This document shows, piece after piece, positions 52,274 through 64,000 of a DNA stretch of 64,000 nucleotides. The DNA comes from Sphingomonas sp. 37zxx (GTDB lineage Bacteria > Pseudomonadota > Alphaproteobacteria > Sphingomonadales > Sphingomonadaceae). The stretch lies in NCBI RefSeq assembly GCF_000786205.1, contig NZ_JROH01000010.1:62001-126000 (forward strand), in the 5' to 3' direction. The notes under the pieces were generated by a model. It was not told the origin of the DNA. It ran no database searches and saw nothing but the letters and a program-made list of their open reading frames with translations. The translations under genes were made by a program, and so were the position numbers. How positions within the stretch are numbered: position 1 is the stretch's first letter; every line of letters begins with the position of its first letter.

Positions 52274-52641
52274 TACAGAACCTCCGGCGCCAGGCTGATG
52301 ATCTTCATATAGCCACGGCCGCGCAGCTCGCGAACGACCGGGCCAAAGATACGGGTGCCGATCGGCTCCTCGTTCTTGTTGACCAGCACCGCGGCGTTGC
52401 CGTCGAAGCGAATGACCGAGCCATCGGCGCGGCGAATATCCTTGCGTGTGCGGACGATGACAGCGCGATGCACGTCACCCTTCTTCACGCGGCCACGTGG
52501 TGCTGCTTCCTTGACGCTGACGACAATCACGTCGCCAACACCGGCCACGCGACGCTTGGAGCCGCCCAGCACCTTGATGCACTGCACCCGCTTCGCGCCG
52601 CTATTGTCAGCGACGTCGAGATTGGACTGCATTTGGATCAT
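52273..52641 (-). CDS. rplN: 50S ribosomal protein L14
   Basis: This 122-residue protein starts [20 protein letters not shown] and has normal length. It forms an intersubunit bridge. Confidence 0.98.
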   Translation of the reverse strand: MIQMQSNLDVADNSGAKRVQCIKVLGGSKRRVAGVGDVIVVSVKEAAPRGRVKKGDVHRAVIVRTRKDIRRADGSVIRFDGNAAVLVNKNEEPIGTRIFGPVVRELRGRGYMKIISLAPEVL

Positions 52642-52705
52642 CGATCCGTATCCTTCTCAATATGGGGTGGATTCCGACCCAGCCCCGCCTTCTACAATGG
52701 TGGCT

Positions 52706-52984
52706 TTAGGCTTCCGCCGCTGCCGCCGTCTCTTCGGGAGTGGCGTGGACGTTGACACGATCCACGACCTTCCACGTCTTCAGCTTCGAAATCGGTGCGG
52801 TCTCTTCGATCCGTACCGTCTCACCCTCACGATAGGCATTCACCTCGTCGTGAGCATGATACTTCTTCGTCCGGCGGATGATCTTGCCGTAGAGCGGGTG
52901 CTTCACCTTACGCTCGACGCTTACCACCACCGTCTTGTCGGTCTTATCCGAGACGATCATCCCGGTCAGCACACGCTTCGGCAT
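52706..52984 (-). CDS. rpsQ: 30S ribosomal protein S17
   Basis: This 92-residue protein starts [20 protein letters not shown] and has the OB-fold segment [18 protein letters not shown]. The short Ala/Glu-rich C-terminal tail is extra. It binds 16S rRNA. Confidence 0.98.
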   Translation of the reverse strand: MPKRVLTGMIVSDKTDKTVVVSVERKVKHPLYGKIIRRTKKYHAHDEVNAYREGETVRIEETAPISKLKTWKVVDRVNVHATPEETAAAAEA

Positions 52985-52995
52985 GTCGTTTCCTC

Positions 52996-53199
52996 TTACT
53001 TGGCGGACGAGCGCTGACGCTCGCCCTGCAAGGTCTTGATACGGGCGATGTCGCGACGGACTTCCTTGACCCGGCTCGGCTTTTCGAGCTGGCTGGTCGC
53101 CGCCTGAAAGCGCAGGTTGAATGCCTCGCGCTTCAGGTTGCCCAGATCGTCGGTCAATTGGTCGTCGGTCTTGACGCGCATGTCGGTAGGCTTGGTCAT
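52996..53199 (-). CDS. rpmC: 50S ribosomal protein L29
   Basis: The ATG at 53199 ([20 protein letters not shown]) gives 67 residues, the usual length. It is a helical hairpin at the exit tunnel, where trigger factor and SRP dock. It starts 5 nt after rplP. Confidence 0.97.
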   Translation of the reverse strand: MTKPTDMRVKTDDQLTDDLGNLKREAFNLRFQAATSQLEKPSRVKEVRRDIARIKTLQGERQRSSAK

Positions 53200-53204
53200 C
53201 TCAA

Positions 53205-53636
53205 TCAACCCTCCAGGTGCGAGGTGTCGCCGAGACGGGCAACGACCTTCACCTTGATCGGCAGCTTCATCGCCGCCCGCTCGAATGCTTCTGCCGCAAG
53301 TGGGCCGGGAACACCGTCCAGCTCGAAGAGAATACGACCCGGCTTCACCCGCGCTGCCCAATATTCAAGGGCACCCTTGCCCGAGCCCATGCGGACTTCG
53401 GCGGGCTTCGACGACACCGGAAGGTCGGGGAAGATGCGGATCCACAACCGCCCCTGACGCTTGATGTGGCGCGTGATCGCGCGGCGAGCCGCCTCGATCT
53501 GACGCGCGGTGATCCGCTCTGGCTCCATCGCCTTCAGGCCATACGACCCGAAGTTCAGCGTTGCGCCACCCTTGGCATCGCCCTTGATCCGGCCCTTAAA
53601 GGCCTTGCGGAACTTGCTCTTTTTCGGTTGCAGCAT
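53205..53636 (-). CDS. rplP: 50S ribosomal protein L16
   Basis: This 143-residue protein starts [20 protein letters not shown] and contains [20 protein letters not shown]. It is close to the A site and peptidyl-transferase centre. Normal length. Confidence 0.98.
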   Translation of the reverse strand: MLQPKKSKFRKAFKGRIKGDAKGGATLNFGSYGLKAMEPERITARQIEAARRAITRHIKRQGRLWIRIFPDLPVSSKPAEVRMGSGKGALEYWAARVKPGRILFELDGVPGPLAAEAFERAAMKLPIKVKVVARLGDTSHLEG

Positions 53637-53646
53637 TGCCTAACCC

Positions 53647-54354
53647 TCAGCGACGGTCGTCGCGCGCCGGGCGAACGCCCGACGTCTGCGATTCAAGATT
53701 GAGGCGATCGGTTGCCATCGGATCATGGCCCAGGATTTCGCCCTTGAAGATCCACACCTTCACGCCGCACACGCCATAGGCGGTATGCGCCTCGGCTTCG
53801 GCATGATCGATGTTGGCGCGCAGCGTGTGCAGCGGCACCCGGCCTTCACGATACCATTCCGACCGCGCGATTTCGGCACCACCAAGACGGCCGCCGCAAT
53901 TAATGCGGATGCCCTCGGCACCAAGCCGCATCGCCGATTGCACCGCGCGCTTCATGGCACGGCGGAACGCAATACGACGCTCAAGCTGGTCGGCGATGCC
54001 CTGCGCGACCAGGCGCGCATCGACTTCGGGCTTGCGGATCTCGACGATGTTCAGCGAGACGTCCGACGGGGTCATCGTGCCGATCTTCTTGCGAAGCTTC
54101 TCGATGTCCGCACCCTTCTTGCCGATGATCACACCGGGACGGGCAGCGAAGATCGAGATGCGGCACAGCTTTGCCGGACGCTCGATGACGACCTTGGAAA
54201 TCGCAGCCTGCTTCAGCGTCGACATGATGTACTGGCGGATGCGAAGATCCTCCAGCAGCAGCCGGCCATATTCCGCGCCCTCGGCGAACCAGCGGCTGTC
54301 CCAGGTGCGGTTGATCTGCAGGCGAAGACCGATTGGATTGCTCTTGTGACCCAT
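53647..54354 (-). CDS. rpsC: 30S ribosomal protein S3
   Basis: The ATG at 54354 ([20 protein letters not shown]) gives 235 residues. The KH domain contains [18 protein letters not shown], and the C-terminal domain has [14 protein letters not shown]. It lines the mRNA entry with S4 and S5. Confidence 0.98.
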   Translation of the reverse strand: MGHKSNPIGLRLQINRTWDSRWFAEGAEYGRLLLEDLRIRQYIMSTLKQAAISKVVIERPAKLCRISIFAARPGVIIGKKGADIEKLRKKIGTMTPSDVSLNIVEIRKPEVDARLVAQGIADQLERRIAFRRAMKRAVQSAMRLGAEGIRINCGGRLGGAEIARSEWYREGRVPLHTLRANIDHAEAEAHTAYGVCGVKVWIFKGEILGHDPMATDRLNLESQTSGVRPARDDRR

Positions 54355-54355
54355 A

Positions 54356-54739
54356 TCAGGCCTCCTCTTCCTGCTTCTCGCGCACGACAATACGCAGGCG
54401 GCTGAACGGCTTCAGGATGCGGGTCGACTTACCGCGACCGCGCGTGGCGAAACGCTTCATCACGATCGACTTGCCGACCGACGCCTCGGCGACGACGAGA
54501 GCGTCGACGTCAAGGTTGTGGTTGTTCTCGGCGTTGGCGATCGCGCTGGCGAGCACCTTGCGGGCATCGACAGCCATCGCCTTCTTCGAAAAGGCGAGGA
54601 TGTTCATCGCCTGACCGACTGGCTGATTGCGGATCAATGCCGCGACCAGGTTCAGCTTCTGCGCCGAACCACGGATCTGCGTGCCGACCGACAGTGCTTC
54701 ATTGTCGGCGACGCGACGGGGAGCCTTAGGCTTCGACAT
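54356..54739 (-). CDS. rplV: 50S ribosomal protein L22
   Basis: This 127-residue protein contains [20 protein letters not shown] and the hairpin end [21 protein letters not shown]. Its beta-hairpin lines the exit tunnel, where macrolides bind. It shares a base with rpsS. Confidence 0.98.
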   Translation of the reverse strand: MSKPKAPRRVADNEALSVGTQIRGSAQKLNLVAALIRNQPVGQAMNILAFSKKAMAVDARKVLASAIANAENNHNLDVDALVVAEASVGKSIVMKRFATRGRGKSTRILKPFSRLRIVVREKQEEEA

Positions 54740-55017
54740 CAGCGCTTGCCCTTCTTGTCTGCCGCATGGCCGGGGAAGAAGCGCGTGGGCGCGAACTCGC
54801 CCAGCTTCATGCCGACCATTTCTTCGTTGACCGAGACGGGAACGAACTTGCGACCGTTATAGACGCTGAACGTAAGTCCCACGAACTGGGGCAGGATCGT
54901 CGAGCGACGCGACCAGGTCTTGATCGGGCCGCTGCGACCCCCGGCGTCCTGTGCGGTCTCGGCCTTCTTGAGAAGGCTGAGTTCCACAAACGGACCCTTC
55001 CATACCGAACGAGCCAT
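54739..55017 (-). CDS. rpsS: 30S ribosomal protein S19
   Basis: This 92-residue protein starts [20 protein letters not shown] and contains [20 protein letters not shown]. It is a 30S head protein, partner of S13. Confidence 0.98.
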   Translation of the reverse strand: MARSVWKGPFVELSLLKKAETAQDAGGRSGPIKTWSRRSTILPQFVGLTFSVYNGRKFVPVSVNEEMVGMKLGEFAPTRFFPGHAADKKGKR

Positions 55018-55021
55018 GGCG

Positions 55022-55894
55022 TTAGCCCTTCTTCTTGGCGTGACGCGACCGGATGATCATGCGATCGGTCGACTTGTTGTGACGAGTGCGAGCACCCTTG
55101 GTCGGCTTGCCCCAAGGCGTGACCGGATGACGGCCGCCCGAGGTCCGGCCTTCACCACCGCCGTGCGGATGGTCGACCGGGTTCTTGGCAACACCGCGCG
55201 TCAGCGGGCGGATGCCCTTCCAACGGTTGCGGCCAGCCTTGGCAAGATTGGTGTTCTGGTTGTCGGGGTTCGACACCGCACCGACCGTCGCCATGCAATC
55301 GCCGCGAATGTAGCGCTGCTCGCCCGAATTGAGACGAACGATCACCATGCCGCGATCACGACCCACGACCTGCACATAAGTGCCTGCCGAACGTGCGATC
55401 TGACCGCCCTTGCCGGGCTTCATCTCGACATTGTGAACGATGGTGCCGACCGGCATCTGGCCGATTTCCATCGCGTTGCCCGGCTTAACGTCGGTCTTCT
55501 TGCCCGCGATCACCTTATCACCGACAGCAAGACGCTGCGGCGCGATGATGTAGGCGACGTCCGACTTCTCGCCATTCTCGCCGACTTCACCGAACGGCAC
55601 GGCACCGTAGTTGATCAGCGCCAGGAACGCGGTGCGGTTGGGATCATATTCCAGCCGCTCGACAGTGCCCTCGACGTCCCACAGGCGACGCTTGAAATCG
55701 ACGATGCGATAGCGCTGCTTGTGGCCGCCGGCGATGCCGCGCGACGTGACATGGCCCTTGTTGTTACGGCCACCGGTCTTGCGCTTGCCCTCGGTCAGCG
55801 CCTTGACGGGACCGCCCTTGTGGAGCGACGAACGGTCCACCAGGATGAGGCCACGCCGCGACGGCGAGGTCGGATTATAATGCTTGAGTGCCAT
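55022..55894 (-). CDS. rplB: 50S ribosomal protein L2
   Basis: This 290-residue protein starts [20 protein letters not shown]. The conserved [14 protein letters not shown]-type loop appears as [18 protein letters not shown], with the His needed for peptidyl-transferase activity. It is slightly longer than the usual 275-280, the extra residues being in the N-terminal third. Confidence 0.98.
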   Translation of the reverse strand: MALKHYNPTSPSRRGLILVDRSSLHKGGPVKALTEGKRKTGGRNNKGHVTSRGIAGGHKQRYRIVDFKRRLWDVEGTVERLEYDPNRTAFLALINYGAVPFGEVGENGEKSDVAYIIAPQRLAVGDKVIAGKKTDVKPGNAMEIGQMPVGTIVHNVEMKPGKGGQIARSAGTYVQVVGRDRGMVIVRLNSGEQRYIRGDCMATVGAVSNPDNQNTNLAKAGRNRWKGIRPLTRGVAKNPVDHPHGGGEGRTSGGRHPVTPWGKPTKGARTRHNKSTDRMIIRSRHAKKKG

Positions 55895-55899
55895 TTGCC

Positions 55900-56214
55900 T
55901 CAGACCCCCGTCGTGACGTCGATCGAATCGCCGTCCTTCAGCGTCACGATCGCCTTCTTGATGTCCGAACGCTTGTAGGGCGTGCCCTTCCAGCGCTTCG
56001 TCTTGCCCTTCTGCACGATCGTGTTCACGCCGGTGACCTTTACGTCGAACAGCGCTTCTACGGCCGCCTTGATCTCCGGCTTGGTGGCGTCATTTGCCAC
56101 CTTGAACACAACCGCGTTGTGCTCGGAGACGAGGGTCGACTTCTCGGTGATGTGCGGTGCGACAATCACGTCATAATGACGATTGTCGATCGCAGCCTTG
56201 GTCTGCTTAGCCAT
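55900..56214 (-). CDS. rplW: 50S ribosomal protein L23
   Basis: This 104-residue protein has [20 protein letters not shown] and [20 protein letters not shown]. It is the main exit-tunnel docking site for trigger factor and SRP. It overlaps rplD by 8 nt. Confidence 0.98.
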   Translation of the reverse strand: MAKQTKAAIDNRHYDVIVAPHITEKSTLVSEHNAVVFKVANDATKPEIKAAVEALFDVKVTGVNTIVQKGKTKRWKGTPYKRSDIKKAIVTLKDGDSIDVTTGV

Positions 56215-56833
56215 GGAAGCGTGCCTCCAGCTTCTCGACCGCGGCGCGTGTCAGCACCAGCGTGTCATGCTTCAGGATGTCGTACACATTGGCGCCCATC
56301 GCAGGCATCACGTTGATGTACGACAGGTTGCGGGTTGCCAGCGCAAAGCCGTCTTCCACTGCGTCACCGTCGATCACCAGCGCGGTCTTGCCAAAGCCCA
56401 TTGCGGCCCAGGCACCCTGGAGAACCTTGGTCTTGGCTTCGGCGACCTTGAGGTCGTCGAGCACGACGAGCGTGCCGGCAGCAGCGTGGCTCGACAGCGC
56501 CATCTTCAGACCCAGCGCCCGAACCTTCTTGTTCAGGCTGTTGTCGAAGTCGCGAAGCCGCGCACCGTGCGCCTTACCACCACCGATGAAGATCGGTGCA
56601 CGACGATCGCCGTGACGGGCAGTACCGCCGCCCTTCTGGCGACCGAACTTCTTGCCGGTACGCGCAACTTCCGAGCGCTCGCGCGTCGGACGCGCGGTGC
56701 CGCGGCGGTTGTGAAGCTGCCAGGTGACGACGCGGTGAAGGATGTCAGCGCGCGGCTCGACACCGAATACGGCGTCGTTCAGCTCGATGTCGCCATTCTC
56801 GGTCGCTTCGAGGGTTTGAACCTTGATCTTCAC
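56207..56833 (-). CDS. rplD: 50S ribosomal protein L4
   Basis: This 208-residue protein contains [20 protein letters not shown] and [18 protein letters not shown], the extended loop reaching the exit tunnel. In other bacteria L4 represses the S10 operon through the rpsJ leader, but the RNA site is not evident here. Confidence 0.98.
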   Translation of the reverse strand: MKIKVQTLEATENGDIELNDAVFGVEPRADILHRVVTWQLHNRRGTARPTRERSEVARTGKKFGRQKGGGTARHGDRRAPIFIGGGKAHGARLRDFDNSLNKKVRALGLKMALSSHAAAGTLVVLDDLKVAEAKTKVLQGAWAAMGFGKTALVIDGDAVEDGFALATRNLSYINVMPAMGANVYDILKHDTLVLTRAAVEKLEARFHG

Positions 56834-56835
56834 GT

Positions 56836-57591
56836 TCAGCCCTCCTGGCCGTCGGTCGTCTCGACCGTGGTCACGTCCTGCGCGGGCGTGTCGGCTGCGA
56901 CGTCGTTGTTGTTGGCGACCTGCTTGAGGCCAGCGGGATAGGGAGCGTCGGCATGGCGCGCGACCTTCACCGCGTCCTTGACAATCAACCAGCCACCCTT
57001 CGAGCCGGGAACCGAACCCTTGACGAACAGCAAGCCGCGCTCGACGTCGGTCTGGACGATTTCCAGGTTCTGCTGGGTGCGGTTACGGTCGCCCATATGG
57101 CCGGCCATCTTCTTGTTCTTGAAGACCTTGCCCGGATCCTGGCGCTGACCGGTCGAACCGTGCGAACGGTGCGACAGCGAAACACCGTGGGTGGCGCGCA
57201 AGCCCCCGAAGCCCCAGCGCTTCATAGCGCCAGCGAAGCCCTTGCCCTGCGTCTTGCCCGAAACGTCGACGATCTGGCCGGCGACGAAATGGTCCGCGCC
57301 GATCTCAGCACCGACATCGAGCATCGCATCTTCCGCAACGCGGAATTCGCAAAGCTGCGCCTTCAGCTCGACTTCGGCCTTGCCGAAATGTCCGCGCTGC
57401 GGCTTCGCGGTGTTCTTGGCCTTGGCCGAACCCGCGCCTAGCTGAACCGCGACATAGCCGTCGCGATCGATGGTGCGCTGTGCAACCACCTGAACGCCCT
57501 CAAGCGCCAGAACGGTTACCGGCACATGCCGACCATCGTCCTGGAACAAGCGGGTCATTCCCAGTTTCTTAACGATCACGCCAGTGCGCAT
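56836..57591 (-). CDS. rplC: 50S ribosomal protein L3
   Basis: This 251-residue protein starts [20 protein letters not shown] and contains [19 protein letters not shown], with the Gln methylation region nearby. It has a longer C-terminal tail ([20 protein letters not shown]) than the usual 205-215 residues, acidic and probably disordered. Confidence 0.97.
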   Translation of the reverse strand: MRTGVIVKKLGMTRLFQDDGRHVPVTVLALEGVQVVAQRTIDRDGYVAVQLGAGSAKAKNTAKPQRGHFGKAEVELKAQLCEFRVAEDAMLDVGAEIGADHFVAGQIVDVSGKTQGKGFAGAMKRWGFGGLRATHGVSLSHRSHGSTGQRQDPGKVFKNKKMAGHMGDRNRTQQNLEIVQTDVERGLLFVKGSVPGSKGGWLIVKDAVKVARHADAPYPAGLKQVANNNDVAADTPAQDVTTVETTDGQEG

Positions 57592-57874
57592 GACCTGTTG
57601 CTCCTATACAGAGGCCCGCCCGGCCAAAAGCGACCGTGCGGGCGTGCCCAACCCATGATGAAAAGCGGCCCCGTCCCGGGCTGGATATCCGGCGAACCGG
57701 ACGTGACGGGGAACGCTGTCCCGGCGGCTTGCGCCACCGGCGGTATTCCGAATGTCTGTTTGTCATGCCGGCCTGGACCGGCATCTCCTCGTGGCAGGTG
57801 CAATACCTGCCTCAACAAGACCCCAACCAACGCTGAGGTGACGCGAATCCCTAAGAACTCGCGGAAGCAGGCCT
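57592..57874. repeat. rpsJ-rplC gap with palindromic repeat
   Basis: The 283-bp gap lacks a gene. At 57764-57785 ATGCCGG-cctgga-CCGGCAT-type arms form a REP-like unit of the kind common in sphingomonads. The rest shows no clear motif. A gap of this size inside the S10 operon is unusual. Confidence 0.6.
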
Positions 57875-58183
57875 TTACGCCAGCTTGATCTCGACGTCAA
57901 CGCCTGCGGCCAGGTCGAGCTTCATCAGCGCGTCCACCGTCTGCGGGGTCGGCTGCACGATGTCGAGCAGGCGCTTGTACGTGCGGGTCTCGAACTGCTC
58001 GCGCGACTTCTTGTCGATGTGCGGGCCACGGTTGACCGTGAACTTGTCGATGTGAGTCGGCAAAGGGATTGGGCCACGGATGAGCGCGCCGGTGCGACGG
58101 GCGGTGTCGGCGATGTCGCCGGCGGCCTGGTCGAGCACGCGGTGGTCGAACGCCTTCAGGCGAATGCGGATATTGTTGTCCAT
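57875..58183 (-). CDS. rpsJ: 30S ribosomal protein S10
   Basis: The ATG at 58183 ([20 protein letters not shown]) gives 102 residues. It is first in the S10 operon, also known as the NusE antitermination factor. A 190-bp leader before it, downstream of the tuf terminator, should hold its promoter. Confidence 0.98.
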   Translation of the reverse strand: MDNNIRIRLKAFDHRVLDQAAGDIADTARRTGALIRGPIPLPTHIDKFTVNRGPHIDKKSREQFETRTYKRLLDIVQPTPQTVDALMKLDLAAGVDVEIKLA

Positions 58184-58320
58184 GTCCCTACCAATGCGAA
58201 AGAGCGGGGGCTGCCTGATCGATCGCCACCCCGGCGCTGCCGGGCTGACGGCCGTTGGCCGCCTCTTGCTGTTCAATGAAACTGAGCGAGCGCCACTAAC
58301 GGGCGTAGCGTAGAAAAGCA

Positions 58321-58363
58321 ACCGCCCAGCCCTGTTTTCACAGGACCGGGCGGCTTTATTTTT
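58321..58363 (-). terminator. Bidirectional-type terminator between tuf and rpsJ
   Basis: CCGCCC and GGGCGG outer arms enclose an inner CCTGT-tttc-ACAGG hairpin. On the tuf-reading strand the stem is followed by TTGCTTTTCT; on the other strand by CTTTATTTTT. It should end the str operon before rpsJ. Confidence 0.85.
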
Positions 58364-58372
58364 GCGTCTGGC

Positions 58373-59563
58373 TTACTTGGTGATGCCGCTGACAACACCT
58401 GCGCCGACGGTACGGCCACCCTCACGGATGGTGAAGCGCTGGCCGACGTCCATAGCGATCGGCGCGATCAGCTTGATGCCGAGCGCGACGTTGTCGCCTG
58501 GCATCACCATCTCGGTGCCCTCAGGCAACTCGACGGTGCCGGTCACGTCCGTGGTGCGGAAGTAGAACTGCGGACGATAGTTGGCGAAGAATGGCGTGTG
58601 ACGGCCACCCTCGTCCTTCGACAGCACGTACACTTCCGACGAGAACTCGGTGTGCGGCTTGATCGAGCCTGGCTTGCAGAGAACCTGGCCACGCTCGACT
58701 TCTTCACGGCCCACGCCGCGGATCAGCGCGCCGATGTTGTCGCCTGCCATGCCCTGGTCGAGCAGCTTGCGGAACATCTCGACGCCCGTGACCGTGGTCT
58801 TGCGGGTGTCGTGGATGCCGACGATCTCGACTTCCTCGCCAACCTTCACAACGCCGGTCTCGACGCGGCCGGTGACGACCGTACCGCGACCCGAGATCGA
58901 GAACACGTCCTCGATCGGCATCATGAACGGCTTGTCGAGCGGACGCTCGGGCTGTGGGATCGACTCGTCGACCGCTGCCATCAGCGCCAGGATCGCGTCC
59001 TTGCCGAAGGTGTCGTTCGAACCCGACAGCGCGCACGTTGCCGAACCGCGGATGATCGGAATGTTGTCGCCGTCGAAGTCGCGCTTCGAAAGCTCCTCAC
59101 GGATCTCCATTTCGACCAGCTCGAGGATTTCCTCGTCGTCGACCAGATCGACCTTGTTGAGGAAGACCACCATGGTCGGCACGCCGACCTGCTTGGCGAG
59201 CAGGATGTGCTCCTTGGTCTGTGGCATCGGGCCGTCGGTGGCCGAAACCACCAGGATCGCGCCATCCATCTGCGCCGCGCCGGTGATCATGTTCTTCACA
59301 TAATCGGCGTGGCCTGGGCAATCGACGTGCGCATAGTGGCGCGCTGCCGTCTCATACTCGACGTGCGCGGTCGAGATCGTGATGCCACGCTCGCGCTCTT
59401 CGGGTGCCTTGTCGATGTTGGCGAAGTCGACTGCGACGCCGCCCGAGGTCTCGGCCAAAACCTTCGTGATCGCCGCCGTCAGCGACGTCTTGCCGTGATC
59501 GACGTGACCGATGGTGCCGATGTTGAGATGCGGCTTGTTCCGCTCGAACTTTGCTTTCGCCAT
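58373..59563 (-). CDS. tuf: Elongation factor Tu
   Basis: This 396-residue protein has normal length. The GTPase motifs are GHVDHGKTS (19-27), [23 protein letters not shown] and NKVDLVDD. It delivers aminoacyl-tRNA to the A site. It is the last gene of the str operon, followed by a strong terminator. It is the only tuf copy in the window; a second copy elsewhere cannot be excluded. Confidence 0.99.
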   Translation of the reverse strand: MAKAKFERNKPHLNIGTIGHVDHGKTSLTAAITKVLAETSGGVAVDFANIDKAPEERERGITISTAHVEYETAARHYAHVDCPGHADYVKNMITGAAQMDGAILVVSATDGPMPQTKEHILLAKQVGVPTMVVFLNKVDLVDDEEILELVEMEIREELSKRDFDGDNIPIIRGSATCALSGSNDTFGKDAILALMAAVDESIPQPERPLDKPFMMPIEDVFSISGRGTVVTGRVETGVVKVGEEVEIVGIHDTRKTTVTGVEMFRKLLDQGMAGDNIGALIRGVGREEVERGQVLCKPGSIKPHTEFSSEVYVLSKDEGGRHTPFFANYRPQFYFRTTDVTGTVELPEGTEMVMPGDNVALGIKLIAPIAMDVGQRFTIREGGRTVGAGVVSGITK

Positions 59564-59644
59564 GATTCCCTACCTTGCTGAATTCAGATTTCCCGGCCGC
59601 TCGGGGACTCGCCGAAAGGCGGCCCCATAGCGGCTCGTATTCGA

Positions 59645-61741
<2,097 letters not shown>

Positions 61742-61800
61742 GGTCTTACTCCTGGTGCCGACGGATCGGCGCGGTGAAATCGGTTCGGGGAGCACCCCGC

Positions 61801-61915
61801 CCGTTCGTCCTGAGCAGCCATTGAGCTTGTCGAAATGGCGTATCGAAGGATGCCGCCTGGGGCAGCCCTTCGATACGGGTCTTCGCCATGCTCAGCCCCT
61901 ACTCAGGGCGAACGG
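61801..61915. repeat. Nested inverted repeat in the rpsG-fusA gap
   Basis: The outer arms CCGTTCGTCCTGAG (61801-61814) and CTCAGGGCGAACGG (61902-61915) have one mismatch; the inner arms CGTATCGAAGG (61839-61849) and CCTTCGATACG (61867-61877) are perfect. The CTTGTCGAA element between them is typical of a dispersed sphingomonad repeat. The transcript would fold into a long hairpin inside the str operon. Confidence 0.75.
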
Positions 61916-61961
61916 AAATCGGGAGCGACGCGGGTGTTACCCCGCGCCTCCCCCATATAGG

Positions 61962-62432
61962 TTACCAGCGATAGTGCGAGAAGGCCCGGTTGGCTTCTGC
62001 CATCCGGTGAGTGTCTTCGCGCTTCTTCACCGCGTTGCCGCGGTTGTTCGCCGCGTCCATCAGCTCGCCCGAAAGGCGGGCCGACATCGTGTTCTCGCTG
62101 CGATTGCGCGCCGAGGTGATGAGCCAGCGGATCGCGAGCGCCTGGGCACGCTCGGGGCGAACCTCGACCGGCACCTGATAGGTCGCACCACCGACACGGC
62201 GGCTGCGCACTTCGATGCCCGGCGCGATGTTGTTCAGTGCATCGTGGAACACGCCGACCGGGTCGCGCTTGGCGCGCTGTTCGACGGTTTCCATTGCGCT
62301 GTACACGATGCCTTCTGCGACGGCCTTCTTGCCGTCGAGCATCACGCTGTTCATGAACTTGGAAAGAATTTGATCACCGTATTTCGGATCGGGAAGGATG
62401 ATCCGCTTTTCGGGACGACGACGACGTGCCAT
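61962..62432 (-). CDS. rpsG: 30S ribosomal protein S7
   Basis: This 156-residue protein starts [20 protein letters not shown] and contains [21 protein letters not shown]. It nucleates assembly of the 30S head. In E. coli it autoregulates the str operon by binding the rpsL-rpsG junction; here that gap is only 48 bp. Confidence 0.98.
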   Translation of the reverse strand: MARRRRPEKRIILPDPKYGDQILSKFMNSVMLDGKKAVAEGIVYSAMETVEQRAKRDPVGVFHDALNNIAPGIEVRSRRVGGATYQVPVEVRPERAQALAIRWLITSARNRSENTMSARLSGELMDAANNRGNAVKKREDTHRMAEANRAFSHYRW

Positions 62433-62480
62433 TGATTTTTACCTCTTAACTTCAGCCTGATGGTCGAAAGGACGACCGGC

Positions 62481-62852
<372 letters not shown>

Positions 62853-63047
62853 GAAGCCCTTCACCTTTGCGTTACCAGAGCCATTCTGGCGGTTACTTTG
62901 CTGGAGCCCTGTGCGAGCGAATACGAAAACGACCCGGGTGGCTTGACCCACCGGGCCTTTGACGTCTCCAACAACGTTCATTGCTCGTCCCCGCAGCGCC
63001 ACGGATAGGCCGATGGAATCGGCACGTCCGGCTGGGGAACGGACGCG

Positions 63048-63076
63048 CCTATACGCCGGGGGGCTGTTGCGGTCAA
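63048..63076 (-). promoter_or_regulatory. Probable sigma-70 promoter of the str operon
   Basis: On the minus strand, TTGACC (complement of 63071-63076), a 17-bp spacer and TATAGG (complement of 63048-63053) lie about 190 bp upstream of rpsL. The leader contains an imperfect GC hairpin around 62932-62958. Confidence 0.7.
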
Positions 63077-63124
63077 CAGGGCGCGCGCCGCAGACACCCT
63101 GCCCTGCCGGGGCGTCACGCTGCT

Positions 63125-64000
63125 TTACTGCACCGCGCCCTTCTCCAGTACCCCGCCCTTCACCACATGGCTCACCCGCTCGAGCACGCGAATATCCGCC
63201 AGCGGATCGCCGTCGACCGCAACGATGTCGCCATAACGCCCGACGGCGATCGCCCCGACATCGCGTTCACGCCCCAGCGCCTGCGCGGCGTTGGTGGTCG
63301 CTGCCTGGATCGCCTGCATCGGCGTCATCCCGAACTGCACCATCGTCGCGAACTGCCCCGCGGCGGTGTCGTGCGGCATCACCCCGGCGTCCGATCCGAA
63401 CACCAGCTTGATCCCCATCCGCACCGCCTTGGCAAAATTGTCGCGCTGCACCTGCGCCACCTCGCGGTCCTTGCGCAGATTTTCCTCGAGCGCGCCGGTC
63501 GCCGCGCCCTCGCGCTGGGTATATTCGGTGTTGAAGATGTCCATCGACAGCCAGGTGCCACGCTCCTTGGCCAGCCTCAGCCCCTCGTCGTCGATCAGGC
63601 TGGCATGCTCGATCGTGTCGATTCCCGCGCGGATCGCCGCTTTGATCCCATCGGCCCCATGCGCGTGCGCGGCGACCTTGAGGCCCCACATATGCGCCTC
63701 GTCAGCAGCAGCCTTTAATTCGTCGGCGGTCATCTGCTGCTGGCCGGGTTCGGTATTCTTGGAAAACACGCCGCCGGTGGCGCAGACCTTGATCACCTCG
63801 GCCCCAAAACGCCGGTTCTCGCGCACCTGATAGCGCACCGCCTCGGCCCCGTTCACCCCGCGCTCGGTCTGCTCCTTGTAGCGCGGCGGCAGCAGGTTGC
63901 TCCCGCCGCAATGCCCGCCGGTCGCACCGAAGCTCCAGGTCGCGGGCACGATCCGCGGGCCGGGGTAGAAGCCGCCCTCGATCCCCTGCTTTAGCGCGAC
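63125..64000 (-). CDS. Amidohydrolase family protein (N-terminus outside window)
   Basis: The frame is open to the right edge, so the true start lies beyond 64000; at least 291 residues are visible. Amidohydrolase metal-site segments are present: [18 protein letters not shown] with Lys/Thr, [19 protein letters not shown] (HxH), [15 protein letters not shown] (His) and [13 protein letters not shown] (Asp). The end is [20 protein letters not shown]. It resembles imidazolonepropionase-like or prolidase-type peptide/amide hydrolases. The substrate is unknown. It is divergent in function from the ribosomal block, and its stop is 50 bp before the str promoter. Confidence 0.9.
   Translation of the reverse strand, partial: VALKQGIEGGFYPGPRIVPATWSFGATGGHCGGSNLLPPRYKEQTERGVNGAEAVRYQVRENRRFGAEVIKVCATGGVFSKNTEPGQQQMTADELKAAADEAHMWGLKVAAHAHGADGIKAAIRAGIDTIEHASLIDDEGLRLAKERGTWLSMDIFNTEYTQREGAATGALEENLRKDREVAQVQRDNFAKAVRMGIKLVFGSDAGVMPHDTAAGQFATMVQFGMTPMQAIQAATTNAAQALGRERDVGAIAVGRYGDIVAVDGDPLADIRVLERVSHVVKGGVLEKGAVQ

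Noticed and set aside
58373-59563. Direct functional link between the HExxH peptidase and the nearby tuf gene (Lit-like cleavage of EF-Tu)
   Set aside because: The two loci are on different units (ICE and chromosome) and their proximity is a consequence of the guaA site. Only the general Lit analogy is kept as a hypothesis.
62853-62981. N-terminal extension of S12 from an upstream in-frame ATG
   Set aside because: S12 proteins start at MPTINQL almost universally; the extension has no conserved sequence and lies in the promoter leader.

Overview
The window looks like a chromosome segment of a sphingomonad-type alphaproteobacterium. It is GC-rich. The ribosomal proteins, GuaA, RpoA and EF-Tu have the form expected there, and the intergenic gaps carry palindromic repeats typical of such genomes. 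It falls into two halves that meet at about 38.35 kb.

Positions 1-38353 are one end of an integrative and conjugative element (ICE). Its other end lies left of the window. From left to right it holds: a strawberry-notch-like helicase (cut by the window edge) with a Toprim primase-like protein; a DUF2493 protein; a low-GC two-gene insert on the minus strand (an HExxH metallopeptidase and an unrecognised protein); small ICE genes (DUF736, XRE, DUF2285 regulators, an excisionase-type HTH protein); a plasmid-like replication and partition block (RepA, three iterons, ParA, a ribbon-helix-helix partner); a transfer block (DUF2840, TraF peptidase, DUF736, lytic transglycosylase, relaxase, TraG coupling protein, CopG regulator); a complete trbBCDEJKLFGI mating-pore operon ending in DUF2274; and a LysR regulator. 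The layout resembles Tn4371-type conjugation backbones.

Between the LysR gene and the integrase is a cargo zone. It has relics of IS481, IS630 and IS5 elements, a cytochrome P450 gene joined to a cyclooxygenase-like haem peroxidase gene, and an intact IS481 copy with a CTAG target duplication. The ICE ends with an AlpA-like protein, a P4-type tyrosine integrase, and a 290-bp non-coding stretch rich in short repeats that abuts the 3' end of guaA, the presumed attachment gene.

Positions 38354-64000 are core chromosome, all read on the minus strand: guaA, a secreted S9 prolyl oligopeptidase, and the full str-S10-spc-alpha ribosomal cluster (read rpsL-rpsG-fusA-tuf-rpsJ through secY-adk-rpsM-rpsK-rpoA-rplQ). 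A Uma2-type nuclease gene sits between adk and rpsM. Several gaps hold palindromic repeats. An amidohydrolase gene runs off the right edge.

The most interesting loci are the metallopeptidase pair (5362-7261), a candidate defence or toxin cassette of unknown type, and the P450/cyclooxygenase-like pair (32304-35217), a split counterpart of fungal dioxygenase-P450 fusions. No tRNA, rRNA or CRISPR array was seen.
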